64,000 nt of DNA. Origin: UBA2942 sp045127535. Lineage in GTDB: Bacteria > Bacillota > Clostridia > Lachnospirales > Lachnospiraceae. Below, in pieces: positions 17,091-27,785 of the stretch. The stretch's first letter is position 1. Every line of letters starts with the position of its first letter. The DNA lies in NCBI GenBank assembly GCA_045127535.1, contig JBGVQN010000067.1, forward strand, positions 1-64,000, given 5' to 3'. The translations under genes were made by a program, and so were the position numbers. Under the pieces are notes generated by a model. That model ran no database searches. It saw nothing but the letters and a program-made list of their open reading frames with translations, and was not told the origin of the DNA.

Positions 17091-19214
17091 TTGTCTAATA
17101 GAGAATATCCTTTAGAGAGAACCAGAAATATTGGTATTATGGCTCATATCGATGCTGGTAAGACCACATTGACAGAGCGTATCCTGTATTATACTGGCGT
17201 TAACTACAAGATTGGTGATACCCATGAGGGTACTGCTACCATGGACTGGATGGAGCAGGAGCAGGAACGTGGTATCACAATTACTTCAGCTGCCACAACT
17301 TGTCACTGGACTCTGCAGGAGAACTGCAAGAGTAAGCCAGATGCTCAGGAACATCGTATCAACATTATTGATACTCCTGGACACGTTGACTTCACAGTTG
17401 AAGTAGAGCGTTCATTACGTGTACTTGACGGCGCAGTAGGCGTTTTCTGTGCAAAGGGTGGTGTTGAACCACAGTCTGAAAACGTATGGCGTCAGGCAGA
17501 CACATACAATGTACCAAGAATGGCATTCATCAACAAGATGGACATTTTAGGTGCAGATTTTTATAAGGCTGTAGAGCAGATTAAGACCCGTCTGGGTAAG
17601 AATGCTGTTCCAGTACAGCTGCCAATCGGTGCAGAAGATGATTTCAAGGGAATCATCGACCTGTACGAGATGAAGGCATATATTTACAACGATGATAAGG
17701 GTGATGACATCTCCATCGTTGACATTCCAGAGGACATGAAGGACGATGCAGAAATGTATCGTGAAGAACTGGTTGAGAAGATCTGTGAGACAGATGACGA
17801 CCTGATGATGATGTATCTGGAAGGTGAAGAGCCATCTGTTGATCAGTTAAAGGCAGCTATGCGTGCTGCAACAATTAACTGTACAATGGTACCTGTTTGC
17901 TGTGGTTCTGCATACCGTAACAAGGGTGTACAGAAGCTGTTGGATGCAATTCTGGAGTATATGCCAGCTCCTACCGATATCCCTGCTATCAAGGGTGTAG
18001 ATGAGGACGGCAACGAAATCGAAAGACATTCTACAGATGATGAGCCATTTGCAGCACTGGCATTCAAGATTATGACAGACCCATTCGTTGGTAAGCTGGC
18101 ATTCTTCCGTGTATATTCTGGTACCTGCAATTCTGGTTCTTATGTATTAAATGCAACTAAGAATAAGAAAGAACGTATCGGACGTATCCTGCAGATGCAC
18201 GCGAACAAGCGTCAGGAGCTGGAAAAGGTATATTCCGGTGATATTGCAGCAGCAGTTGGATTTAAGTTCACCACCACAGGTGATACCATCTGTGATGAGC
18301 AGCATCCAGTTATCTTAGAGTCCATGGAGTTCCCGGAACCAGTTATCGATATCGCAATCGAGCCAAAGACCAAGGCTGGTCAGGGCAAGATGGGCGAGGC
18401 TTTAGCAAAGCTTGCAGAAGAGGATCCTACTTTCCGTACACACACTGATCAGGAGACAGGTCAGACCATCATCTCCGGTATGGGTGAGTTACATCTGGAA
18501 ATTATCGTAGACCGTCTGCTTCGTGAGTTCAAGGTAGAGGCTAACGTTGGTGCACCTCAGGTAGCATACAAGGAAACCTTTACTAAGGAAGTAGATGTAG
18601 ACAGCAAGTATGCAAAGCAGTCTGGTGGTCGTGGTCAGTACGGTCACTGTAAGGTACGTTTCTCTCCAATGGATCCAAACGGCGAGAAGACTTTCGAATT
18701 TACCTCTTCTGTAGTAGGTGGTGCGATTCCGAAGGAATACATCCCTGCAGTAGGTGAAGGTATTGAGGAAGCTACTAAGGCTGGTATCCTGGGCGGATTC
18801 CCTGTACTGGGTGTAAAGGCTGATGTATACGATGGTTCTTACCATGAAGTCGACTCTTCTGAAATGGCATTCCACATTGCTGGTTCTATGGCATTTAAGG
18901 ATGCTATGGCAAAGGGTGCATGTGTACTCCTTGAGCCTGTTATGAAGGTTGAGGTTACTATGCCTGAGGAATATATGGGTGATGTTATCGGTGATATCAA
19001 CTCCCGTCGTGGCCGTATCGAGGGTATGGACGACGTTGGCGGCGGTAAGATCGTAAGAGGTTATGTACCGCTTGCTGAAATGTTTGGTTACTCTACAGAC
19101 CTGCGTTCCAAGACACAGGGCCGTGGTAACTACTCCATGTTCTTCGAGAAGTATGAGCCAGTTCCAAAGAACGTAGCTGAAAAGGTACTTTCCGCAAGAA
19201 AATCCGGAAAGTAA
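17091..19214 (+). CDS. fusA: Translation elongation factor G
   Basis: A 707-residue EF-G, slightly longer than the usual 692. The start codon is TTG at 17091, behind AGAAGGAGGAAAAGATC, which fixes it. G1 is AHIDAGKTT (residues 18-26), the switch region carries ERGITITSAATT, G3 is DTPGHVDF, G4 is NKMD. Domains II-V follow, with domain IV GRGQYGHCK near residue 513 and the C-terminal MSMFFEKYEPVP-like end. It drives ribosomal translocation and recycling. Confidence 0.98.
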   Translation: MSNREYPLERTRNIGIMAHIDAGKTTLTERILYYTGVNYKIGDTHEGTATMDWMEQEQERGITITSAATTCHWTLQENCKSKPDAQEHRINIIDTPGHVDFTVEVERSLRVLDGAVGVFCAKGGVEPQSENVWRQADTYNVPRMAFINKMDILGADFYKAVEQIKTRLGKNAVPVQLPIGAEDDFKGIIDLYEMKAYIYNDDKGDDISIVDIPEDMKDDAEMYREELVEKICETDDDLMMMYLEGEEPSVDQLKAAMRAATINCTMVPVCCGSAYRNKGVQKLLDAILEYMPAPTDIPAIKGVDEDGNEIERHSTDDEPFAALAFKIMTDPFVGKLAFFRVYSGTCNSGSYVLNATKNKKERIGRILQMHANKRQELEKVYSGDIAAAVGFKFTTTGDTICDEQHPVILESMEFPEPVIDIAIEPKTKAGQGKMGEALAKLAEEDPTFRTHTDQETGQTIISGMGELHLEIIVDRLLREFKVEANVGAPQVAYKETFTKEVDVDSKYAKQSGGRGQYGHCKVRFSPMDPNGEKTFEFTSSVVGGAIPKEYIPAVGEGIEEATKAGILGGFPVLGVKADVYDGSYHEVDSSEMAFHIAGSMAFKDAMAKGACVLLEPVMKVEVTMPEEYMGDVIGDINSRRGRIEGMDDVGGGKIVRGYVPLAEMFGYSTDLRSKTQGRGNYSMFFEKYEPVPKNVAEKVLSARKSGK

Positions 19215-19296
19215 TGATACAATAGAAAGTAAGCTTTGCTGACTTTCCATTGTTATAAACAAATGCAGGCCAGATTGTTCCTGTGAAAAATTTGGC

Positions 19297-19325
19297 TTGC
19301 AAACTCTGCTATTCTGTAATATAAT
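19297..19325 (+). promoter_or_regulatory. SigA-type promoter of tuf
   Basis: TTGCAA (19297-19302), 17-bp spacer, TATAAT (19320-19325), 65 bp upstream of tuf. This gives tuf its own promoter in addition to read-through from fusA. Confidence 0.75.
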
Positions 19326-19389
19326 GGTAGCAGTGTCTATAAAACATTTGCCCAGGGGGCAATCTATCTATTTAAAGGAGGATTTCAAA

Positions 19390-20583
19390 ATGGCTAAAGC
19401 TAAATTTGAAAGAAACAAACCACATTGTAACATTGGTACAATTGGACACGTAGACCATGGTAAGACAACCTTAACTGCAGCTATTACCAAGACTCTGAAT
19501 GTTAGATTAGGTACAGGTGAGGCTGTTGCATTCGAAAATATCGACAAGGCTCCAGAAGAGAGAGAAAGAGGTATCACAATCTCTACTGCTCACGTTGAGT
19601 ACGAGACTGAGAAGAGACACTACGCTCACGTTGACTGCCCAGGCCATGCTGACTATGTAAAGAACATGATCACTGGTGCTGCTCAGATGGACGGTGCTAT
19701 CCTTGTTGTAGCTGCAACTGATGGTGTTATGGCTCAGACCAGAGAGCACATCCTGTTAGCTCGTCAGGTAGGCGTTCCTTACATCGTTGTATTCATGAAC
19801 AAGTGTGATATGGTTGACGATGAAGAGTTACTTGAGTTAGTAGATATGGAAATCAGAGAGCTGTTAAATGAGTATGAGTTCCCAGGCGATGACACTCCAA
19901 TCATCCAGGGTTCTGCTTTAATGGCACTGGAAGATCCAAACGGCGAGTGGGGCGACAAGGTTCTTGAGCTGATGGAAGCTGTTGATAACTATATTCCAGA
20001 TCCACAGCGTGAGACAGACAAGCCTTTCCTGATGCCAATCGAGGATATCTTCACAATCACAGGTCGTGGTACTGTTGCTACTGGTAGAGTAGAGAGAGGT
20101 ACATTACACCTGAATGATACTGTACAGATCGTTGGTATTACTGAAGAGCCAAAGAACACCGTTATCACAGGTATCGAGATGTTCCGTAAGCTGTTAGACG
20201 AGGCTCAGGCTGGTGATAACATCGGTGCTCTGTTACGTGGTATTCAGAGAACTGAGATCCAGAGAGGTCAGTGTCTGGTTAAGCCAGGTAGCGTTAACTG
20301 CCACAAGAAGTTCACTGCTCAGGTTTACGTACTGACAAAGGATGAAGGTGGACGTCATACTCCTTTCTTCAACAACTACAGACCACAGTTCTATTTCAGA
20401 ACAACTGATATCACTGGTGTTTGTAACTTACCAGCTGGTACAGAGATGTGTATGCCAGGCGATAACGTAGAGATGACCATCGAGTTAATCCACCCAATCG
20501 CTATGGAGCAGGGTCTTCGTTTCGCTATCCGCGAGGGTGGTAGAACAGTAGGTTCTGGTAGAGTTGCTACTATCATCGAGTAA
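19390..20583 (+). CDS. tuf: Translation elongation factor Tu
   Basis: A 397-residue EF-Tu starting at ATG 19390 (MAKAKFERNKPHCN) behind AAAGGAGGATTTCAAA. G1 is GHVDHGKTT, the switch I EERERGITI, G3 DCPGHADY, G4 NKCD. Domains 2 and 3 are complete. Codon use is strongly biased, as expected for the most abundant protein. A strong terminator ends the operon. Confidence 0.99.
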   Translation: MAKAKFERNKPHCNIGTIGHVDHGKTTLTAAITKTLNVRLGTGEAVAFENIDKAPEERERGITISTAHVEYETEKRHYAHVDCPGHADYVKNMITGAAQMDGAILVVAATDGVMAQTREHILLARQVGVPYIVVFMNKCDMVDDEELLELVDMEIRELLNEYEFPGDDTPIIQGSALMALEDPNGEWGDKVLELMEAVDNYIPDPQRETDKPFLMPIEDIFTITGRGTVATGRVERGTLHLNDTVQIVGITEEPKNTVITGIEMFRKLLDEAQAGDNIGALLRGIQRTEIQRGQCLVKPGSVNCHKKFTAQVYVLTKDEGGRHTPFFNNYRPQFYFRTTDITGVCNLPAGTEMCMPGDNVEMTIELIHPIAMEQGLRFAIREGGRTVGSGRVATIIE

Positions 20584-20620
20584 TTCGTTGATTGTATGTC
20601 AATACTAGCATAAATATTTG

Positions 20621-20657
20621 CCGCAATCCTTGCGTGATCAAGGGTTGCGGTTTTTTT
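20621..20657 (+). terminator. Rho-independent terminator after tuf
   Basis: CCGCAATCCTTG (20621) pairs with CAAGGGTTGCGG (20639), one G-T pair, followed by seven T. The remaining 200 bp up to the next gene show nothing else I can support. Confidence 0.92.
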
Positions 20658-20859
20658 AATTTCAGATTTGGATTTGCTGGTTTTGATCAATGATGACAGG
20701 GGATGACAATTGGGATGTACGTTTATACAAGCTGATTTACAAGTGGGATATGATATCTACTGTACAAACAGGGAAGGATTGCAAAGACATGCTGGCTGCA
20801 ATTTTCTTTGATAGCATAGAAAGGGTTGCTGCGTATATTATACAAAAAGGACTTTTTCC

Positions 20860-21996
20860 ATGGAAATATACATAGTCAGACAAGGGGATACTGTAAATTC
20901 TATCAGTGCCGCTTTCACAGTCCCGGCAGATCGGCTGATCTACGACAATCAATTGCTTTACCCCTATCGCCTTGCAGTGGGTCAGGCACTGCTCATCAGA
21001 GACGGCAGTGAAACGGGGGGCAGTCGTCCTATGATCACCAACGGATATGCCTATCCTTTTATCCGACCCTGGGTATTGGAACAGACCCTGCCCTATCTGT
21101 CGGAACTTTCCATCTTTTCCTATGGATTTACTCCAGAAGGCGATCTGGTGCCGCCCCAGTTAGATGATACATGGATGATCACACTTGCCTTGGAGTATGG
21201 CACACGTCCCATCCTGACCCTGACACCTTTTGATGAATCAGGCAAATTCAATAACAACCTGATCCATGTAATGGTACAGGACGTTACGGTGAGAGCCAAT
21301 TTGATTCAACAGCTGTTAGTCACTGTCAGGGAAAAAAATTATACAGGAGTAGATGTGGATTTTGAATATATCCTGGCAGAAGACAGAGAGGCATTTGCAG
21401 ATTTTGTATCCGTGCTGCGGGAGGAAATGAACAATGCAGGATATTCTGTCTCTGTTGCCCTGGCTCCCAAAATCTCTGCCAATCAGCCGGGGCTGCTGTA
21501 CGAGGGCAAAGATTACAGGCTTTTGGGGCAGGCTGCTAACTGGGTGCTGCTGATGACTTATGAGTGGGGCTATACATATGGGCCTCCCATGGCAGTGGCA
21601 CCTCTGCCCAATGTGCGCCAGGTGATTGCTTATGGAATCACAGAAATTCCGTCCCACAAGATCAACATGGGTATCCCAAACTATGGTTACGACTGGCCTC
21701 TGCCTTATGAGCGGGGCGTGACGGCTGCCCGGACAATTGGGAATATAGAGGCAGTGGATATTGCCATTGCCAATGGGGCAGAGATTGAGTATGATGAAAG
21801 GGCACAGGCTCCTTATTTTTATTATACCCTAAATGATACAATACACATGGTATGGTTTGAAGATGTGCGCAGCATTCAGGCAAAGCTTGCGCTGGTACCA
21901 GAGTATGATCTGCGGGGGGTGGGGTATTGGCAGATCATGAAACTGTTTCGGGCAAATTGGCTGTTGTTGGCACAGATGTTTTATATTGTGAAATAG
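20860..21996 (+). CDS. LysM + GH18 spore peptidoglycan hydrolase (SleL/YaaH-like)
   Basis: A 378-residue protein: one LysM domain (residues 1-47, starting MEIYIVRQGDTVNSIS) followed by a glycoside hydrolase 18 domain. The catalytic motif is VDVDFEY near residue 164, with the acid/base glutamate preserved, and the YEWGY motif lies near residue 229. SleL/YaaH enzymes are spore-coat or cortex N-acetylglucosaminidases that degrade cortex fragments during germination. No signal peptide is visible, as usual for proteins placed on the spore from the mother cell. ATG 20860 follows AAAAAGGAC. Confidence 0.88.
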   Translation: MEIYIVRQGDTVNSISAAFTVPADRLIYDNQLLYPYRLAVGQALLIRDGSETGGSRPMITNGYAYPFIRPWVLEQTLPYLSELSIFSYGFTPEGDLVPPQLDDTWMITLALEYGTRPILTLTPFDESGKFNNNLIHVMVQDVTVRANLIQQLLVTVREKNYTGVDVDFEYILAEDREAFADFVSVLREEMNNAGYSVSVALAPKISANQPGLLYEGKDYRLLGQAANWVLLMTYEWGYTYGPPMAVAPLPNVRQVIAYGITEIPSHKINMGIPNYGYDWPLPYERGVTAARTIGNIEAVDIAIANGAEIEYDERAQAPYFYYTLNDTIHMVWFEDVRSIQAKLALVPEYDLRGVGYWQIMKLFRANWLLLAQMFYIVK

Positions 21997-22032
21997 GCAG
22001 AGAACAAACAGTGGTATGGTTGGCTCTCAGTG

Positions 22033-22071
22033 AAACAGACAGGGAAATGTCTGCAGAAGTCTGTTTTTATT
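22033..22071 (+). terminator. Rho-independent terminator after the GH18 gene
   Basis: AAACAGAC (22033) pairs with GTCTGTTT (22059) over a loop that includes a second GTCTGC copy; a short T-rich run follows. Confidence 0.65.
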
Positions 22072-22185
22072 CCAGAAAATTCAAGAATTTTAAAATTATT
22101 GCAAAAAATACTTGACTGTAAACCTGGTTTATATCTTATGCTTAGCAGGAAAATTGCGAAAAAGTGACGCAGAAATGAGGTAAAT

Positions 22186-22950
22186 ATGACAATCAAGGAA
22201 ATGGAACAGGAATTATGTGTCCCCAGAGCAACTATACGTTTTTATGAAAAAGAGGGTCTCATCCATCCCCAAAGAAGCGGGAATTCCTACCGGGAATACA
22301 GTGAAGAAGATGTGGCAGTGCTGAAAAAAATTATAATACTGCGTAAGATAGGTTTGTCTGTGCAGGACATCCAGGATTTTTTTCAAGACAATGCTTCCCT
22401 GCAGGAGCTGCTTGCAAAAAATATTTCCGCGCTGGAAGAACAGATGAAGGAATTGGAAGGTGCCATCCGGGTCTGCAAAAAAATGCAAAGCAGACAGGAG
22501 ACAAAAAGCAGCTTTGACGAGATCTATTACTGGGAAGAGATCCGTACGCAAGAGAAGGCAGGTAATCAATTTCTGGATATTCTGAATGATGCATTGAAGT
22601 TTGAGAAAAAGGTAGTGTTGGAACAATTTGGAATAGCAGACTGTGAAGGTAATCTGTTGTATGGAAAGGGCAGCTCCGTATTCAGGGCATTGGGGACATG
22701 TCTGATGATTGGTATCCTTTGGTATTTTCTTAGTGGACGGGAAGTGAAAAGCTTTGTGGATGGATTTTTCTGGCCGTTTACCTGCATCATCATTTATTCC
22801 ATTTGCGGCCTGCCTCTGCATTTTTTGGGAAAAAAGCATCCGAAAGCGGCAGCCAGGATAAAAAAGGTGGGAATAAATATCTGTATGGTACTGGCGGTGC
22901 TGCTGCTTTTGCTGGTATTTTTGCTGTGGATTTTTGGGGAGGAAGCATAA
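22186..22950 (+). CDS. MerR family regulator with C-terminal membrane segments
   Basis: A 254-residue protein. The N-terminal 70 residues are a MerR winged helix (MTIKEMEQELCVPRATIRFY, then GNSYREYSEEDV), followed by a coiled-coil helix (about residues 75-105). The last 90 residues contain three hydrophobic segments (about 163-180, 188-207, 225-250), so the regulator is likely membrane anchored. No metal-binding cysteine triad is apparent. The start follows GAGGTAAAT. The ligand is unknown. Confidence 0.85.
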   Translation: MTIKEMEQELCVPRATIRFYEKEGLIHPQRSGNSYREYSEEDVAVLKKIIILRKIGLSVQDIQDFFQDNASLQELLAKNISALEEQMKELEGAIRVCKKMQSRQETKSSFDEIYYWEEIRTQEKAGNQFLDILNDALKFEKKVVLEQFGIADCEGNLLYGKGSSVFRALGTCLMIGILWYFLSGREVKSFVDGFFWPFTCIIIYSICGLPLHFLGKKHPKAAARIKKVGINICMVLAVLLLLLVFLLWIFGEEA

Positions 22951-22987
22951 AAATTAAAATTTGTTTTGATATCTAGTCACACAGTGG

Positions 22988-23030
22988 AGGTCTTCTATGG
23001 TACAATAAAAACCATGGAAGACCTTGTTTT
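22988..23030 (+). terminator. Rho-independent terminator after the MerR gene
   Basis: AGGTCTTCTATGGT (22988) pairs with ACCATGGAAGACCT (23011) with one mismatch, then TGTTTT. Confidence 0.8.
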
Positions 23031-23048
23031 ATGACAACGGAAAATAGA

Positions 23049-23092
23049 CAAAGCGTCCGTTAATGTGTTTCCCAATTGCCTATTATGTTTAT
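23049..23092 (+). repeat. 44-bp direct repeat, copy 1 (left of structured element 1)
   Basis: This stretch, AAAGCGTCCG...TTTCCCAATTG...CTATTATGTTTA, recurs at 23283-23326 with about four mismatches. The two copies flank the large inverted repeat 23124-23288. The first ten bases equal the conserved right end of the structured element seen at both copies. Confidence 0.85.
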
Positions 23093-23122
23093 TAGGTAAT
23101 TGCGAAACTGTATTCAATATCA

Positions 23123-23295
23123 GCTTTGGAAAGTATCTGTAAGAACATATTTTTTAAGTAGGACTCTTGAAAACGCCGGCACTTTAAATTTTGTGCCACA
23201 GGCACAAAATTTATTAGTACCGCTGCGTTTTCACCGAAGCGAGAGCGCGTCCTACGTGAAAATATGTACTTACAGATACTTTCCAAAGCGTCCGG
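23123..23295. repeat. Structured interspersed element, copy 1
   Basis: Outer arms 23124-23153 and 23259-23288 are complementary at 29 of 30 positions. Inside lie a conserved core: TAGGAC/GTCCTA (23159/23249), GAAAACGC/GCGTTTTC (23169/23225), CGGCACT/AGTACCG, and a perfect 12-bp inner hairpin AAATTTTGTGCC/GGCACAAAATTT (23186/23201). A side hairpin AAGC-GAGA-GC with a GNRA loop precedes GTCC. AAAGCGTCCGG ends the element. A second copy with the same core but unrelated arms is at 60260-60539. Confidence 0.88.
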
Positions 23296-23326
23296 TAACG
23301 AGTTTCCCAATTGTCTATTATGTTTA
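23283..23326 (+). repeat. 44-bp direct repeat, copy 2 (right of structured element 1)
   Basis: Near-identical to 23049-23092. It overlaps the right end of the structured element and ends 20 bp before the start codon of the radical SAM gene. Confidence 0.85.
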
Positions 23327-23345
23327 TGACAGAAAGGAGGTTCAC

Positions 23346-24215
23346 ATGCACTATGTAGATGCCAAAGGAATTTTATCCCCCCAAAATGGTATGAATATTT
23401 ACCGAGGATGTACCCACGGCTGCATTTACTGCGATTCCCGCAGTCTGTGTTATCAGTTTACTCACGATTTTGAAGATATTGAAGTGAAGAAAAATGCCCC
23501 AGAACTGTTAGAAAAAGCCCTGCGCTCCAAGCGCAAAAAGTGCATGATTGGCACTGGTGCCATGTGTGATCCCTATCTGCACTGTGAAGAGCAGGTAGGC
23601 CTTACCAGAAAGTGTCTGGAACTCATTGCACAGTATGGATATGGCCTATCCATTCTCACGAAGTCTGACCGGATTTTACGGGATCTGGATCTGCTGAAAA
23701 AAATCAATGAGCAGGCCAAATGCGTGGTACAGATGACACTGACTACTTATGATGAAAATCTGTGCCGCATTGTAGAACCGGGAGTATGTACCACCAAAAG
23801 ACGGTATGAGGTTTTGAAAATCATGCAGGAAAATGGTATCCCTACTATAGTATGGCTGTGTCCCATTTTACCCTTTCTCAACGATACAAGAGAAAATATA
23901 GAAGGAATTTTAAACTACTGTATACAGGCAGGTGTATATGGAATCATTCATTTCGGCATGGGTATGACTTTGCGGCAGGGTGACAGAGAATATTATTATA
24001 AAGCATTAGACCGGCATTTTCCAGGATTGCGAAAGAAGTATGAAGAAAAATATGGCTATGCCTATGTAATTACCAGCGATCGGAATAGAGAACTGATGGG
24101 ACTGCTGTATGATACCTGCAGAAAGCATGGAATTGTGACGGATCAGGATGCATTGTTTGCGTATCTGCATGCATTTCCACAGGAGGACTGTTATGAGCAG
24201 CTGAGCCTTTTTTAG
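23346..24215 (+). CDS. Radical SAM protein, SplB-like/Rv2578c family
   Basis: A 289-residue radical SAM enzyme starting at ATG 23346 (MHYVDAKGILSP) behind GAAAGGAGGTTCAC. The [4Fe-4S] cluster ligands are C22, C26 and C29 in CTHGCIYC. The order RGCTHGCIYCDSRS, then GTGAMCDPY, matches the SPL-like family often annotated as elongator/radical SAM 'SPL family'; the DNA-repair cysteine of true spore photoproduct lyase is not evident. The frame runs 82 codons further upstream through the structured element, but without a ribosome binding site. Substrate unknown. Confidence 0.88.
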   Translation: MHYVDAKGILSPQNGMNIYRGCTHGCIYCDSRSLCYQFTHDFEDIEVKKNAPELLEKALRSKRKKCMIGTGAMCDPYLHCEEQVGLTRKCLELIAQYGYGLSILTKSDRILRDLDLLKKINEQAKCVVQMTLTTYDENLCRIVEPGVCTTKRRYEVLKIMQENGIPTIVWLCPILPFLNDTRENIEGILNYCIQAGVYGIIHFGMGMTLRQGDREYYYKALDRHFPGLRKKYEEKYGYAYVITSDRNRELMGLLYDTCRKHGIVTDQDALFAYLHAFPQEDCYEQLSLF

Positions 24216-24359
24216 AAGCGGCAGAGTATTGAAGGCAGTGCAGGTATATGGAGTCACAGTATAAGAATGTTAAACCATTTATCAATGTAAATGGAAATAA
24301 AGAAGTAAGCGGTAGCGTATGTAAGAACATATGAGGAATCAAGAAGGAGAAAATTGGCC

Positions 24360-24989
24360 ATGCAGATAAAAATATGCGGACTTACCAGTCCCACAGAAGC
24401 CTTGTGGCTGAACGAGCATCAGGTAGATTATGCGGGGATGGTACTGTTTTTTCCAAACAGCAAGCGAAATATTACCATAGAACGTGCAAAAGAAATCATG
24501 GGGGCATTAAATCCAGCCGTCAAAAAAGTGGCAGTGGTGGTATCACCAGATGCCGATCAGGTTAAGGCCATTGAGTCAGCAGGATTTGATTATATCCAGA
24601 TACATGGAAAATTGGAGAAGGAACAATTGGTTCAAATCCATCTTCCTATTTTAAAGGCTTTTAATGTCAAGGATATAGATCAATATCCATACTATTGCAG
24701 CTGTCCTCAGGTGGCAGGCTATGTATTTGACGGAACTGAACCTGGCAGCGGCAGGACCTTTGACTGGAAACTAATCAGCACCATTCCCAGAGATGAAAAA
24801 CTGCTGCTGCTGGCAGGAGGCCTGCATCCGGGAAATGTAGGAGAAGCCATTGTACGGGTACAGCCGGATGGAGTGGATGTATCTTCCGGTGTAGAGTATG
24901 TTGACGGGCATGGAAAAGATCCGGAAAAAGTGGCACAGTTTGTAGGAGCAGTACGAGCCGTAGGTGAAAAATATACCAGGAATTGGTAA
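24360..24989 (+). CDS. trpF: Phosphoribosylanthranilate isomerase
   Basis: A 209-residue TIM-barrel protein converting phosphoribosylanthranilate to CdRP in tryptophan synthesis. MQIKICGLTSPTEA carries the catalytic cysteine (C6 in KICGL) and VFDGTEPGSGRTFDW carries the catalytic aspartate and phosphate-binding glycines; the second phosphate site is LAGGLHPGNV. I choose ATG 24360, ten bases after AGGAG; a TTG two codons earlier is four bases from it. It stands alone, with no other trp gene in the window. Confidence 0.93.
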   Translation: MQIKICGLTSPTEALWLNEHQVDYAGMVLFFPNSKRNITIERAKEIMGALNPAVKKVAVVVSPDADQVKAIESAGFDYIQIHGKLEKEQLVQIHLPILKAFNVKDIDQYPYYCSCPQVAGYVFDGTEPGSGRTFDWKLISTIPRDEKLLLLAGGLHPGNVGEAIVRVQPDGVDVSSGVEYVDGHGKDPEKVAQFVGAVRAVGEKYTRNW

Positions 24990-24993
24990 AGCT

Positions 24994-25083
24994 TAAAAAA
25001 GTGCCGCAATCCCCAGTCTTGCACTCTTTGCATGAGATTTATGAAAATCCATGTAAGGGAGTTTTAAGACTGGGGATTGCGGC
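24994..25083 (-). terminator. Long-stem terminator of glnN
   Basis: GCCGCAATCCCCAGTCTT (25003) pairs perfectly over 18 bp with AAGACTGGGGATTGCGGC (25066) around a 45-nt loop. On the minus strand it is followed by CACTTTTTT, so it terminates glnN; trpF ends 14 bp to its left. Confidence 0.85.
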
Positions 25084-25117
25084 AGTATGCCTTATGGTTT
25101 ATGATTTATGGATGGGA

Positions 25118-27214
<2,097 letters not shown>

Positions 27215-27245
27215 AGTAAAAACTCCTTCCATCTTCTTTGTAAAG

Positions 27246-27288
27246 AGAAAGGTATCTTTTATGCATCAAACATGAAAGATACCTTTCT
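27246..27288 (-). promoter_or_regulatory. 5' stem-loop of the glnN transcript
   Basis: AGAAAGGTATCTTT pairs perfectly over 14 bp with AAAGATACCTTTCT around a 15-nt loop. It begins only about four bases downstream of the -10 box, so the mRNA would start with this hairpin. It may stabilise the message or act in control. Confidence 0.65.
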
Positions 27289-27291
27289 TTC

Positions 27292-27320
27292 ATAATATGC
27301 TTGCAAAAACAATTTGTCAA
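27292..27320 (-). promoter_or_regulatory. SigA-type promoter of glnN
   Basis: On the minus strand TTGACA (27320-27315), 17-bp spacer, TATTAT (27297-27292). Near-consensus. Confidence 0.82.
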
Positions 27321-27457
27321 TTTGTTTTTTGAAAAACGTTGCAGAATGATGTTTTTGATTTTTCGTATATTTCTAAAAGGGGTTGTATGGTAAAACATAT
27401 GTTCAAAAGAAAAGGGGAAAAATACAGATGGCTCTTCAGTAAAATGCGCAAAACCCA

Positions 27458-27486
27458 TTGTTTTTCAGAAAGCTGTGTGTTATACT
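27458..27486 (+). promoter_or_regulatory. Promoter of the ABC-F gene
   Basis: TTGTTT (27458-27463), 17-bp spacer, TATACT (27481-27486). It is 300 bp upstream of the ABC-F start, leaving a long structured leader. Confidence 0.6.
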
Positions 27487-27492
27487 AAATTT

Positions 27493-27764
27493 GGTTTGAC
27501 TGTGGCAGTATGCCATGGAGTCAGCATGAAAATATCACAGGAATTGAGGTGCAGCAATGAGAATGTAATTCGGTTTAGTTGGAAAAGAACACACCCCCCT
27601 AAGCGGGTTTTTTTGTGTTGCCAACAGACTGGATTGCAGAGGAAAAGGTTTCTTTTCCTGTATTGCTGTGCTTTTTTGCAGAAGACAGTTCTGACCTTTT
27701 GCATCCTTTTATAGTACAGAAAATCCACTCCAGGTGACACAAGGGTGTCCGGGGTGGATTTTTT
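27493..27764 (+). promoter_or_regulatory. Attenuator-like leader of the ABC-F gene
   Basis: The leader holds an A/C-rich stretch with CCCCCCTAAGCGGG followed by TTTTTTT (27596-27617), a hairpin AGGAAAAG/CTTTTCCT near 27640, and a strong terminator AAATCCACTCC/GGGGTGGATTT (27721/27751) followed by T residues just before the ABC-F ribosome binding site. A minimal open frame ATG-AGA-ATG-TAA (27557-27568) with TGAGGTG ahead of it could be a leader peptide. Many ABC-F resistance genes are controlled by such ribosome-sensing attenuators; that this one is, is inference. Confidence 0.6.
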
Positions 27765-27785
27765 AGTAGAAAAAGGAGGCACACG

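Noticed and set aside
23100..23345. 82-codon N-terminal extension of the radical SAM gene
   Set aside because: It is a chance reading of the structured element; the true start is fixed by GGAGG and the family N-terminus at 23346.
27475..27714. 79-codon frame in the ABC-F leader
   Set aside because: Runs across terminator-like hairpins, lacks a ribosome binding site and resembles no protein.
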